DNA of 64,000 nucleotides from JAHEFT01 sp963700705. Its GTDB lineage: Bacteria; Pseudomonadota; Gammaproteobacteria; Xanthomonadales; SZUA-36. The translations under genes were made by a program, and so were the position numbers. Within the stretch, counting starts at the first letter, position 1, and each line of letters opens with the position of its first letter. Below are positions 27,302-38,559 of the stretch, in pieces. Location of the stretch: NCBI GenBank assembly GCA_963700705.1, contig CAVOYQ010000018.1, positions 62,001-126,000 on the forward strand. The letters run 5' to 3'. The notes below the pieces were generated by a model, which was given only the letters and a program-made list of their open reading frames with translations, was not told the DNA's origin and searched no databases.

Positions 27302-28675
27302 ATGAAGCATGTGCAAAACTGGCTGGAAGATTTACCCCCGGCTTTCCAGGCCTATCGCGCGGGCCGCGCGGTGGATGAAGTGGAGTGCATCGTGCCGGAC
27401 CTCGCCGGCATGTCGCGGGGCAAAGCCATGCCGGTTCGCATGTTCGACCCCGATCACGAGACTTACCTGCCCATTTCAATCTTTTACCAGACCATCACCG
27501 GAAAAGACGTGGAAATGGACATTGCCAACCAGTGGGCCGAGGGGGACATGGTGCTGAAACCCGATATGTCCACTGCACGTGCCGTGCCGTGGGCAAAAGA
27601 GCCCACCGTGCAAGTGATTCATGATTTGTTCAATCGCGACGGCTCGCCGGTCAACATTGCGCCGCGTAACGTGCTCAAGCAGGTAGTGAACCTGTACAGG
27701 CAGCAAGGCTGGAAACCGGTAGTGGCGCCTGAACTGGAGTTCTACCTGATCAAACCCAACCTGGACCCGAATGAGCCGATCCAGCCGCCGGTTGGCCGTA
27801 CCGGGCGCCGGGGCAGCGGTAACCAGTCTTATTCGATGTCGGCCGTTGATGAATACGGCCCGGTCATTGATACGATCTACGCATATGCCCAGGCTGCCGG
27901 CCTGGCCATCGACACGGTGATCCAGGAAGACGGCGCAGGCCAGGTGGAAATCAACCTGACTCACGGCGATCCCGTGTTGCTGGCAGACCAGGTTTTCTAT
28001 TTCAAACGGATTATCCGCGAAGCGGCATTGAATCACGGGATGTTTGCAACCTTCATGGCCAAGCCCATGCGCGACCAACCGGGTTCCGCCATGCATGTAC
28101 ACCAGAGCATCGTGGAGATTCAGACCGGGGAAAATATTTTCAGCGATGCGAACGGCGATGTCAGTAAACGCTTTATCCATTTTATCGGCGGTAGCCAAAA
28201 ATTCCTGCCACTGGCGCTGCCGCTGATGGCGCCGTACGTGAACAGCTATCGCCGCTTCGAGTCCGACGCCAATTCAAGCGCGCCAACCAATTTTGCCTGG
28301 GGTTATGACAACCGCGCCACGGGTTTACGCGTGCCCAATTCAGCTCCGCAGAATCGCCGGCTGGAAAACCGGGTGGTGGGTGTGGACTGTAACCCGTACC
28401 TGGCGATAGCCGTGGGCCTGGCCAGCGGCTACCTGGGTATGAAAAACGAGATCAATCCCGGTGAGCCGGCTGCAGGTGAACTGGAAAGTGACGACTACCA
28501 GATTCCCACCACGCTGGATGAAGCACTGACGCTGTTTGAAGATGCCGATGAGTTGCGTGGCGTCCTGGGAGAGGATTTTTGCATGATCTACAGTGAAGTC
28601 AAACGCGCAGAAGTTCACGATTTCCATCGTGAAATCAGCCCCTGGGAGCGCGAGCATCTGTTGCTGAACGTCTGA
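27302..28675 (+). CDS. Glutamine synthetase-family ligase (gamma-glutamylpolyamine synthetase-like)
   Basis: A 457-residue protein of the GS family from MKHVQNWLEDLPPAFQ; a TTG at 27266 would add 12 residues. Seen: PELEFYLIKPN (the E-x-E metal site), QEDGAGQVEINLTHGDPV, the SAMHVHQS ATP/metal segment, and NRRLENRVVGVDCNPYLAIA near the active-site loop. The IPDLAGMSRGK-like N-terminus and absence of an adenylylation Tyr motif point to the PuuA/SpuI group, which ligates glutamate to putrescine or other amines, rather than to housekeeping GlnA. Substrate uncertain. It stands alone between aceA and the PHP gene. Confidence 0.8.
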   Translation: MKHVQNWLEDLPPAFQAYRAGRAVDEVECIVPDLAGMSRGKAMPVRMFDPDHETYLPISIFYQTITGKDVEMDIANQWAEGDMVLKPDMSTARAVPWAKEPTVQVIHDLFNRDGSPVNIAPRNVLKQVVNLYRQQGWKPVVAPELEFYLIKPNLDPNEPIQPPVGRTGRRGSGNQSYSMSAVDEYGPVIDTIYAYAQAAGLAIDTVIQEDGAGQVEINLTHGDPVLLADQVFYFKRIIREAALNHGMFATFMAKPMRDQPGSAMHVHQSIVEIQTGENIFSDANGDVSKRFIHFIGGSQKFLPLALPLMAPYVNSYRRFESDANSSAPTNFAWGYDNRATGLRVPNSAPQNRRLENRVVGVDCNPYLAIAVGLASGYLGMKNEINPGEPAAGELESDDYQIPTTLDEALTLFEDADELRGVLGEDFCMIYSEVKRAEVHDFHREISPWEREHLLLNV

Positions 28676-28777
28676 CCACCCGGGTTTAATCACTGAAGTA
28701 GCTTTCCGGCAGCGGGTATGAAAAGGTAATCCCCTGATCTTGAATAATCTGTTCCGGAGACTGTTGAATGGCGCCCG

Positions 28778-29596
28778 ATGATTTTTGATTTGCATGCACA
28801 CACGACATTTTCCGATGGTGAGTTAACCCCCCGGGAGCTGATTCTTCGCGCAATCGAAAATGGCGTGGAGGCGCTTGCGATCACCGATCACGACACCATT
28901 GGTGCCTATCGGGAGCTGGGCTTGGAGACTGATGAGCTCAGGCTGGTTCCCGGTATCGAGTTTTCCACTCATTGGGAAAGTACGGGTATTCACGTACTCG
29001 GACTGAATATTGATCTTTGCAGCGATGCCATCAAGGCGGGTACGGAATTTCAGACCGGCGCCCGCCAGGACCGTGCCAGGCGGATCAGTGCGAACCTCGA
29101 AAAAATGGGCGTTGATGATGCGTTTGCCGGTGCATTGGCCCTTTCAGCCGGCAGTTACATTGGACGCCCGCATTTTGCGCAATACCTGGTCAGTATTGGC
29201 AAAGTGAAATCCATCGAGGCTGCGTTCAAAAAATATCTCGGTGACGGGAAAGCCGGGGATGTCAGGCAGCACTGGGCGGAACTGCCACAAATCATTCAAT
29301 GGATCCGGGACGCAAACGGCATTCCGGTGCTGGCACACCCGCTGAAATACAAGCTGACCCGGTCAAAACTGAAAAGATTGCTTGACGCTTTCCTGCGCGA
29401 AGGCGGGCGTGGAATGGAAGTTGTCTCCGGGCAGCAAACACCGCAGCAAACGGCGGAAATGGCCAGGTTATGTGAACAGAAAAATCTGCTGGCTTCCTGC
29501 GGCTCTGATTTCCACGCTCCGGGCAAACAATGGGGCGAGCTTGGCGTATTTCTGCCCTTGCCGGATTATGTCACACCCGTTTGGGATCAGTTCTGA
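28778..29596 (+). CDS. PHP-domain phosphoesterase (RNase AM / YciV-like)
   Basis: A 272-residue PHP protein. It begins MIFDLHAHTTFSDGELTPRE (HxH metal motif), then AITDHDT, a Glu in PGIEFSTHW, IGRPHFAQYLV, VLAHP and a final GSDFHAPG. These are the full set of PHP metal ligands in the order found in RNase AM (TrpH/YciV), a 5'-3' exonuclease that trims rRNA 5' ends and degrades short oligonucleotides. The length matches (E. coli YciV 293). It precedes a converging gene by 12 bases. Confidence 0.85.
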   Translation: MIFDLHAHTTFSDGELTPRELILRAIENGVEALAITDHDTIGAYRELGLETDELRLVPGIEFSTHWESTGIHVLGLNIDLCSDAIKAGTEFQTGARQDRARRISANLEKMGVDDAFAGALALSAGSYIGRPHFAQYLVSIGKVKSIEAAFKKYLGDGKAGDVRQHWAELPQIIQWIRDANGIPVLAHPLKYKLTRSKLKRLLDAFLREGGRGMEVVSGQQTPQQTAEMARLCEQKNLLASCGSDFHAPGKQWGELGVFLPLPDYVTPVWDQF

Positions 29597-29608
29597 CCGG
29601 AACGATTC

Positions 29609-32287
29609 TTACTTGTTCGGGTACAGTGCATTGGCCCGTTCAAACAGGCGCGCACGTTCGAAAGGGTCTCTTCGTGTGGATGCAATGTAATTGTACTGGG
29701 CGAATATCCTGGCCCTCAGGCTGTCGTTCCACGGCGCAATGGCCAGGACATCATCAAATAGCCGGTATTGCTCATCGATCGTGATGCCTTCGAGAAATTT
29801 CTGAAAGGCCGAGAGGTAGCTCAATTCGGCCACCAGGGTTTTCTTGAGCTTCAGGGAGTCCTGTGCGTCCAGATCCTGCATTGCACTGAAGCCCGGGAGC
29901 GCCGCGAGTTTCATTTTGATGATCAGCGCGTGGTTGGCTATGAATTGCGTGTCTCTCTCGCGGGCATAATCCCAGGGGTAGTAAAATTCGTAGCGCGGGT
30001 ATTCCAGGCTGTTGACCGGGTCGTCTTGCACGGTCGCACGAATAACGGTTTCCCCCGCAACGAAGTGCGGTATCACGGCATCGGCCGACGTCAAGCCATA
30101 GGGTTCCAGGCCAGCCATGGCTGCGGGGTCCTTTTTGAAGCGCTGCCGCATCTGATCCAGCCGAACCGGGATGGACTCATTTGACCCAACCAGGAGGGTG
30201 TTGAATGGACCACGCTTGTGAGCAGGCAGAAAATACCAGAGTTGAACGTACGGAAAACTTTCCGAAAACGTCTTCAGCACCATACGGTACAAATCCGGAG
30301 GCAGGGTGGTAGGCACCCATTGTATGGCCAGCCCACCCTCGGCCAGGTGATTCTTCAGCAGGTTGTAATATTCGGCGGAGTAGGAAAAACCGTTGGAGGC
30401 ATACTCATCGGCGGTTTTCTCATCCGCTGAAATCACCCGGTATTTTCGATCGTTTGTGCGCAGAAAACCGCCAATGTCATCGACAACGATATGCAGGCGA
30501 GGGTCATTGAGGACGTCGTGGTTTTCGGCGGCAAACCAGGCGGCTCCGCTGACAACGCCGGGTTCAATTTCAACTCCGGTGATTTCGTCGAGTTGGGTAT
30601 GAGCCGCACTTTCGCCCAGCAGAATGCCTGAACCGATACCGACGGAAAGCTCGCTGGAGGCGTTATCCACCAGCAATTTTGGCAAGTGGGCGAGGAGCAG
30701 CTGCTTGAATTCGGAATACCCGGTGCCGCCAATGACAATGCCATCGACACTGATGTGTTTTTCGCCAGTTCACGGGATCATCAAATACCTTGGTCGTTGC
30801 CAATGGTCCTTCACGGTAAAAAAGTGTCCGGGAGCCGGTGCCGTTCCCCGTTGGACGGGAACTGGAAATCGAGCGGAGTCCGGCTCAGAAACAAAGCGGC
30901 AAGAACCATCGCTACCGGTACAAAAAAGCGCCAGGCAGGGCGATTCCGGTATTGGGCCAGTTGCAGAAAGATCACCACAAAACCGAGGCCCACATTCAGA
31001 ATTGCCATCGCAAGGATACCTTTCTGAATTCCCAACCAATTCAAAAGCACCAATCCTGGCAACAACGCGCCAGCTACGTTGCCCAGCGTGTTTACCGCGT
31101 AGACCTTGCCTACCGCGGCACCGGTTTCACCCAAATTCGCGGCGAAGATATCCCCCACCAGGGGGAAAGTTGCACCGATCAGGATGGCAGGCACGAGCAT
31201 GACCAGGAAAGCGAGACCAAACCCGGAGAAGATGAGACGAAAAGGTTGTGCGGAATGGCTGACCAGGTATTGACTCAATGACTGCGGGTCAGCGGCCGAG
31301 AACAGCAGGGGCAGGGCCAGTGCAGAAAAGATTCCAAGCAGGACCTGGGTCCAGCCGAAGATCATTGGCCGGTCGTTGAACTTTTTGATCGGGAAACGGA
31401 TCGCGTACCCGCCCAGCGCAATGCCTGTCAGGAAAGCACTCAACATGGTGGTCAGCGCGTAGGTCGAATTACCCATGATGAAAACCAGCGAACGTGTCCA
31501 GTAGATCTCGTAGGCAAACGAAGTAAGGCCGGACAGACCCAGTCCGAACAGAATGACCCGACTCACGCCCTTTCCCCAGTCTGGCTCGGTTGGGCCAGCG
31601 GTATTCATCCGGCCTGGTTGCAGGAAAGCTGTTTCCGGGGATAACCGGGTTCTCGCCGCGGGAAAAGATCCAGGCGGTGCCGCCAATCAGCAAGTTGGCA
31701 CAAATCGCAATGTATACCGGAACATGGATACCATAGGCGCCGATCAGGAAAAATCCGGTTACCAGCACACCGCTCACGGCGCCCAAAGTATTCGTGCCAT
31801 ACAGCGTGCTGAGGTTCAGGCCGACCCGCTTTCCGGAACCCTGGAGGTAGCGTGCGAGTACCGGCAGGGTTGCACCCATCAGCAAGGTCGGGATGATGAT
31901 CAACGTGAACGCCAGGAAAAACCGGATGGCGGAAAAGACTACCGGCACCGAACCCGCCAGTTCAAAAATGGCCCGGTGTGCCGGCGCCATCTGATGCAAC
32001 AGCAGGTGGGAAACCAGTGCTGCTGCAGCAATGCCTATTTCCAGGCCGGCGTAAAGACGCAGGCAGTTTTTTGAGCGGTCGGCGCGTTTTCCGAAGGTCC
32101 AGGCCCCAATCGCCATGCCGGACATGAAGGCGGCCAGGACCGTACCCACGGCCACGGCAGTTGATCCAAAAACCTGCATCATCATCCGGGTCCACACCAC
32201 TTCGTAGACCAGTGCCGTGGCTCCGGACATGAAGAACAGCACGAGCACGAGGGTGATGGGGAGTTTCTCTGTTTTTTGCCGGCGCAT
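29609..32287 (-). CDS. Polytopic membrane protein fused to spermidine-synthase-like domain, three frameshifts
   Basis: One gene broken into pieces: 32287-31620 (seven helices, from LVLFFMSGATALVYEVVWTR), 31640-30811 (a second similar set, ILFGLGLSGLTSFAYEIYWT), then the soluble part to 29609. Both membrane halves share the ALVYE/FAYE..WTR and LIGATFP/LMGATLPVL motifs of the fused MFS/spermidine synthase family. Breaks lie near 31630, 30815 and 30745; between the last two the frame reads LFYREGPLATTKVFDDP. The synthase-like part has SVGIGSGILLGESA (SAM-type Gly loop). However, the usual catalytic Asp segment is replaced by YRVISADEKTADEYAS, so aminopropyl transfer is doubtful. Corrected length about 890 residues. 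Substrate unknown. Confidence 0.75.
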
Positions 32288-32409
32288 AATTAATTAGGTA
32301 GAAAACCAATCATTTGGGATGTAGGCGCCTATTCTGCCATGTTTAGGAATTTCTTACGGCTTTGGGCCTTGATTACTTGTTGATTTGTTGGTCGAAAACA
32401 TATAAAAGG

Positions 32410-32748
32410 TCAACTACAGAATTTATAGGCAAATGCTGCTGCTAGTAGCATTGAAATTGTCGTTACTTGTTCAATCGCACACAGTATTCTAAATTTCTGT
32501 AACCGTACCAGAATGTGATCTGGCAGATAGCCGGTGGATTTATTCACCAACCTCATCTTCTTGAAGTCCCTGAAGACTCTGCCAAATCCTTCGTTGGCCT
32601 TTTTCCACGCTCCTTCAATTGAGGTCCCGAGAACAAACTGCTCTGAGATATCTATTATCTGTTTTCGCATCCTTATCCTGAAATACTGTAAGGATAGTGA
32701 GGCTACAAAAAGTAGCAGAATCGTATAAAGACAGAAATGTTTTGACAT
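32410..32748 (-). CDS. Small two-helix membrane protein, candidate immunity protein of the RHS system
   Basis: A 112-residue protein from ATG 32748: one N-terminal helix (CLYTILLLFVASLSLQYFRI), a basic middle (GRVFRDFKKMRLVNKSTGYL) and a C-terminal helix (QVTTISMLLAAAFAYKF). As the sequence stands it is in frame with the RHS C-terminus. The junction reads AGC GGG GGT GAA TTG ATG; one more G in the G5 run would create a TGA stop for the RHS gene with a good ribosome site for this ATG. Placed directly after a polymorphic-toxin tip and AT-rich like it, it is a plausible immunity gene. No family recognised; it may instead be the end of the RHS protein. Confidence 0.45.
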   Translation of the reverse strand: MSKHFCLYTILLLFVASLSLQYFRIRMRKQIIDISEQFVLGTSIEGAWKKANEGFGRVFRDFKKMRLVNKSTGYLPDHILVRLQKFRILCAIEQVTTISMLLAAAFAYKFCS

Positions 32749-35700
32749 CAATTCACCCCCGCTGGCAAGACATATTGCTTCAGGCCCCTTTGCATAAATC
32801 AGCGCTATTTCAGCGCCTGCTTTTTGCTTTGCAGCTTGTAACAGTTCCAAACCCCCTGTAAGTGTTGAACCCCCGGTTGCCAATAGATTCGCTGCAGCCC
32901 ACCCGTAGAGCCCTAGCACCTTTCCGGCCGCAGACGCATATGCATTTATCCCAACCTTGGTTGAACCTTGATATAGGACTTCTATTTGGCTATGAACTTC
33001 CCATTCCGACGTACCACAATCATCGGAGTTCTTGCATTTCACATCTATGTTTACGAAACCGTTTACGTAGCCGAACAGACGAATAAACTTTATTTGTCCC
33101 CACAAATTTCCCGATACACCAACCAAGTCGAAATCAACAAGTCCGAGGCGTCTAAAGTTGAACCTGGGTTGTTCGAGCCACTCTCCAGTGACGAAAAGGC
33201 CCGCATGGATCGGCACTATTATAGGGTCGCTGATACGCGTAGCCAAAAGTATTGAGTCCGCCTCGAATCCCAATCGGATCACTCTCAATATAGCGCCCGA
33301 CAGCTGGATCGTACGTCCTGAAGTAGTTGTAGTGCAAACCGGTTTCGGCGTCGTAATACTGGCCGGGGAATCTCAGGTTCAACACGTATTCCTGTGAATC
33401 CCCATCCGGATCCTGATCCGGTTGTGAATCGCCAAACGGCGTGCTGTCCCAGCTCCAGATGACGTTTTGATTCTGATCCGTGACCCGGCGGGGTGTGCCG
33501 AGATGATCGAAGTGAATGAAATTTGTCGTTTTAGTCCAGGTAACCTCGGGTTCTTTGATTTCAACCCAGCGAATCGCGTCCGCAACGAACTTGTCATCCT
33601 GGGAACTGACCTCGACGTAATCCTGGCCATCAGACTGAGTGGTATTTACCCAGTAGCTGCCAATGGCCTCCGCCGGTTTTGTGACTCATTGTCACTGTGT
33701 CGGTCTCACCTGATCCATACCTGATGGTGTAGTCAACACTGTCTGACTGGTTCTTTTTGTCCACCCACCATGCATAAACCTCGTAATCAGTCCCGGGGGG
33801 TGTGGCGGTCCACCGGTACGTGCGGTTTGAAGCTTTACTGGCAAGAAGGTACTCGCCACCATAACTGTCATTGTCGCGCACAGTCCGCCAGGCGCCGGTA
33901 CTGCTGGTGCCTGGATCGCCGTTGTCCAGTATCAATTCCGCACCGGTGTGGGTCGGCGTTCTGTCTTGTGCATGATCGCGGCTACCGGCATGGAATTCAG
34001 ATATACGTATTCCGTGAAGGGGCCATTATCATTGGTTGAATACTCGCCCAGTAATTCACCCGACAATCCGTAAACATAATGGATACGTTGACCCGGTGTC
34101 GATTTTTCCGCCCGCTGACCACGGCCGTTGTAACGGTAGTCTCCGAGAACGAAATCACCGGATTCATTTCGAATGATCGCCTGCGAAAGCCGGCTGTCAT
34201 CGCCATATGTATACAGCTGACCAAGGCCCCGGGCGTCTTGCTTCCCGGTCCTGCTACCATTGGCCGCCCGGGTGAAAGTCCAGCTGCCCTGGGTCGCCAG
34301 TTGGTTCGACTGTGGTTGATAGGTATAAAACTCATCCGTGGATTCGTCTAACAGACGAATGCGGTTGCCGTTGGCAGTCATAGCTGAAGGACTCCGATCC
34401 ATATGCTCCTTCAGCCGACTCCAGCCGGTAGAGCTGGTCGTAGGCAAAAGCCTGGCTTTTTTGAGCATCTGCCTGGTCAGTGATGGCTACAACATTGCCC
34501 AGGGAATCGTAACCCAGTGACCATTCCAGCCCCGGGCCGGATTGAAGTTGTTCGGTCTCATAATCCAGGTTCAGGGTCGATGAATAGCTTGAGCCATTGC
34601 CGTAGGTAAACGAGGTGACCGGACCAAACGGCGCATATTGGACGTTCTCGACCAGGGTTTCGGTAACGGCGTCTTCAGTCTTGGAAACTGCAGTTACCTG
34701 GCCTGCAGCATCGAGCAGGTAGTCAATGACCATCCCGCTTGGGTAGGTGGTCTGAACCAGCCGATCAGCCGGGTTGTAGGTGTAGGATGTGATGAACTGG
34801 CGCCCATCGGCCGTCCGGGTTTCGCTGACCAGGTTGCCGCGCCGGTCGTACGCGAATTCCACCATTCCAACCGCATCGATCATGCTGGTCAGGCGCCCCT
34901 TTCCGAAGGGGCCCTCATCATAACCGTAGACCACGTTCAGCGAGCTGTCCGGATAGGAGATTTCGAGCAAACGGTTCATTGCATCAAAGGTGAATTCCGT
35001 GCGCACGCCCCGGGCATCGGTGGTGGCAATGCGATTGCCGGCTTCGTCGTATTCGTGGGATGTGCTGCCGGTATCCGGGCTGTCCAACCCGGTATGATTG
35101 TCCAGCCCGTCATAAAAGTACCTTGTGACATTTCCCATGGGATCCGTGATGGTCAACGGCTTATCACTGCTGTCATGAGTCACCAGGGTTTCGCCGAGGA
35201 CCGGATCAATTATTTTCACCAGGCGTTTCAGTGAATCATATTCGTACCTGGTCATGTTCAGGTTGGCGTCCACGACACTGATCCGGTTGCCATTGCCGTC
35301 GTAATCGAAGCGGGTTTCTCCGCTGTTCCCGTCGATGTGGTTTCCAGCTGGTTTAATGAGTTGTAAACGCGGCCCAGTTGGCGGCGCAACGCACCCAGGT
35401 CGTCATAGGTCCGTTCAGAAGTCCGGTTGCCAGCGGCATCCAGCGTGTACTCGATGCGATTGCCAAGACCATCCTCAATGGCGGTGAGGCGTTGATGGTT
35501 ATCGTATTCGTAGGAAATATGGCTGCCATCCGGCAGCGTTGATCCGGTCAGGTTGCCCGCCTTGTCATAGGCATAGTGGGTCGTTTTGCCCTCCGCTGTA
35601 ACCGATTCTCTCCAGCCCCGCGGGTGATAGGAAATGGAGGTGATTACCCCGTTTGCATCCGACATTTCCAACAGCCGTCCGTCACCGTCGTATTTCAGAT

Positions 35701-37628
35701 AGTCGGTGCGGTGTCCCAGTGGATTGATCATCGCCTTGAGATCACCGGTGCGGTAATCACCGCCGGGATGATTGGACGCGTAGTACTCGTATTGCACGAC
35801 ATCGGCAACATCGGTTCGGGGACCGTCAACGCTCCTGATCTTCCCAACCAGGGAAGGGAGGGCGGGGGTTTCATAGTAGGTGTACGTCCAGGTACGGCTG
35901 GCCATGCCTGCAGGATCGGTTTCACTCCTGGTCAAAATCTGGCCCCGGGAGTTATAGGTAAATTCACTGACTTTGGACCCCCGGGTCACCTGAGAGGGTT
36001 TTCTCAGATCAGTATCCCAGGTGTAATTGACTTCGAATTGCTCCGGGCTGCCTACCGCGTAAGTGACTTTTTCAACCAGATTGTCGACTGAGTAATCGTA
36101 GTCGGTAATGTTACCCGCGAAATCAGTGACCCGGTCGCGGTTTCCCCGCTCGTCATAGGTGGTGCTTTCTGTTGAATTGCTGCACCCACCGCAAATCCCG
36201 CTGGCGGAGTCGAATTTGAATACCCCGTGCCGGGCTTTGAACGTGTGGTCAACAGTACTCTGAAGTGGGTCGGTAGTGGAGGTGATACCATCCGCTTCGT
36301 AGCTGATGGTATGCCGTTGAACGTCAGACTCGGCGTCGCCGTATGTGCTCAATATGGCACGCCCGGAGTCATCAAAAGCCCAGCTTCGGATGCGATTTCC
36401 GTTTTCATCGGTAACGCCGGTGAGCGCATTCGGAAACCGTTGATCTTCATAGTGATAGGTTTTGACCGCCTCCACCCGGAAATTCGACCTGGCTCAGGTT
36501 GCCATTCCCGTCATAGGCATACTTCCAATCAGAACCACTGCTGCTGTTGATTTGGTCAACCCTGCCATCCTCGTTATACGAGTATGTGAGTGTGCGGCCT
36601 GATGATGAAGTGACCGTTGAAAGCATGGAATCGGAATAGGCAAAGTTGAGTGTCTCGCCATCTTCATGCGTAATGGACAACAATTTGCCGTTCGCATCAT
36701 ACGTTTCGATGGACTGGTTTTTAGTGATCAGCGAGAAGCCCAGAACACCGCCGTCCGCATAGACCACGTCCAGCTTCCCGGAAGCATCGGGCGGCGCCTT
36801 CAGAACGCCGTTTTCGATCCGCCAGTAGTTTTCGGCGCCATCGTCGCGGATGACCGTCAACGAGGCATCACCCTGGCTGTTTGAATATGCTGTCTTGATG
36901 CTTCTCTCGAAATTCCCGCGCCAACCCTTGCCGAATGAATGGTTTGCATTGTCACTACTGTTGTAATAGCGGGAAATGTTCAACCCCCCGGGCAGTCGCG
37001 CATCCTGCTGCACTTCAAACTTGTTACCGGTGGCTATGTTGATCGGGTTTCCTGCCGACAGCCCGCATGAGGGCGCGCCCAGGTTCTTTCCTTCAATCGG
37101 TTCCCCGGGTCCGACCGGTTCACGGACGAAATACTTCGTGCCAATGGAGATTTCCATGGAAGTGGTGGGATAACCGGGGCAAACAACATCGAAAGCCTGA
37201 TCGTAGATTTCAACCTTGGTGCCGACGAAATAGCGTGAAGACACATTCCCATTGCAGGCGATGGGCGTCTGGTGAACAATTTTGTCCGGGATATCACCCA
37301 CGGGGACCCAAACACAAATTGAGCCTTCTTCGAGCCGGGCTTTCTCCCGCGCAATATTCAACTCTTTGCAGTTAAGAAGATCTTCAGTGGGATAGTCATC
37401 GATCAGCCACCATGATGGGTTGGATGACATGGTCTGAAAGGGCGGACAGTACGTCCGGTAAGGCAACCAGACCACGTCGTCGGGATCGGGTTGACGTATC
37501 CAGACACTATCGCAATAGTAACGGGCTGATACTGGCGTAATCCAGAAATCCGTCAAAACCAGCGACTGCAGGAATATAACGGCTGAAAGTGTGATTGCGA
37601 CTTGTCTTATTCCTTGAAGAATTTGCAT
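32749..37628 (-). CDS. RHS/YD-repeat protein with golvesin-like insert and variable C-terminal tip, several frameshifts
   Basis: About 1620 residues once joined. The N-terminal hydrophobic segment (VAITLSAVIFLQSLVLTDFW) acts as a signal. A DUF6531-like entry follows (CGLSAGNPINIATGNKFEVQ), then many YD repeats (e.g. GNLSQVEF, YDKAGNLTGSTLPDG, YEYDSLKRLVKI). A golvesin-like domain follows (LILDNGDPGTSSTGAW, EVYAWWVDKKNQSDSVDYTI), then the RHS core FIHFDHLGTPRRVTDQN and YDPAVGRYIESDPIGIRGGL. After DPCG the tip changes character (from LFVTGEWLEQPRF), becomes AT-rich and contains a hydrophobic stretch at KVLGLYGWAAANLLATGG. Breaks lie near 36470, 35300, 34385, 33965, 33655 and 33203. RHS cores form cocoons that carry toxins; this tip is unrecognised. 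Confidence 0.82.
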
Positions 37629-37803
37629 GACCTGCCCCTCTGTCTTGGTTGCTTACTTTGAATTTCCCCTATGAAGGCGGTATGGATGGGCCTTCGCCTG
37701 AAAAACGGTTGATTTCAGGATAGAGTCGGCGGCTAGAACAAACAGTGGGCGAACAGGCAGTCTTTTGTAGGAAATCCTCGGCAGGAAAGATATATTTACC
37801 GCG

Positions 37804-38559
37804 ATGAATAAAAATGCTTCGCCTCTCGCCGGCTTCAAGGCGCTCACGTTTGATTGTTACGGCACACTCATTGACTGGGAGACCGGAATCTGGGACGCCT
37901 TTCAACCCCTGATTGCTTTCAATGGCGGTTCCGGCTTCAGCAGAAAAGCAGCGCTCGAGGCCTTTGCCGTGCATGAAAACCGGGTGGAAAATGAGGCTCC
38001 AGGCACCCTGTACCCGGACGTGTTGGAGCGCGTCCACCGCGCAGTAGCGCTGCAGATGGAGATGCAAACTTCAGCAGACCTCGACCGCGAATTTGGCCGG
38101 TCACTGCCGCATTGGCCGGCCTTTCCGGACTCGGCCGAAGCGCTTCGCTACCTCAAACAGCGCTACAAACTGGTCATCCTCTCCAACGTCAACCGCGAAG
38201 GATTCGCTGCATCGAATCGCAAGCTGGGCGTCGAGTTTGACGCGGTTTATACCGCACAGGACATCGGCACCTACAAGCCAAACCCCGCAAACTTTGAATT
38301 TCTGCTCGAGCATCTTCGCGTTGAATTCGGATTGCGCCCGGAGGACATCCTGCATACGGCGCAAAGCCTGTATCATGACCACTCGCCGGCACAGCAATTG
38401 GGACTGGCTACCGCCTGGATCGACAGGCAGGGGCTGTCAAAAAGCGGTGACTGGGGGGCGACAGCAAAACTGGATGAAATGCCGGAAACGGATTTCCTGT
38501 TCTATTCCATGGCGGAGCTGGCATCTGCTGTTGCTGCAGAATCCGGACCGGAGCAATGA
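37804..38559 (+). CDS. HAD-superfamily hydrolase, haloacid dehalogenase type II-like
   Basis: A 251-residue HAD enzyme with nucleophile motif LTFDCYGTLIDWETGI, motif II VILSNVNREGF, a conserved Lys in IGTYKPNPANFEF and the Mg motif HTAQSLYHDHSPA. The FDCYGTLIDWE form is typical of the 2-haloacid dehalogenase-like group, which includes many phosphatases; actual dehalogenation is unproven. It overlaps tag by four bases (ATGA), forming a three-gene operon with the PLP enzyme. Confidence 0.85.
   Translation: MNKNASPLAGFKALTFDCYGTLIDWETGIWDAFQPLIAFNGGSGFSRKAALEAFAVHENRVENEAPGTLYPDVLERVHRAVALQMEMQTSADLDREFGRSLPHWPAFPDSAEALRYLKQRYKLVILSNVNREGFAASNRKLGVEFDAVYTAQDIGTYKPNPANFEFLLEHLRVEFGLRPEDILHTAQSLYHDHSPAQQLGLATAWIDRQGLSKSGDWGATAKLDEMPETDFLFYSMAELASAVAAESGPEQ

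Noticed and set aside
29768..30184. Plus-strand open frame opposite the spermidine-synthase-like gene
   Set aside because: The minus-strand frame carries recognisable motifs; the plus-strand peptide does not.
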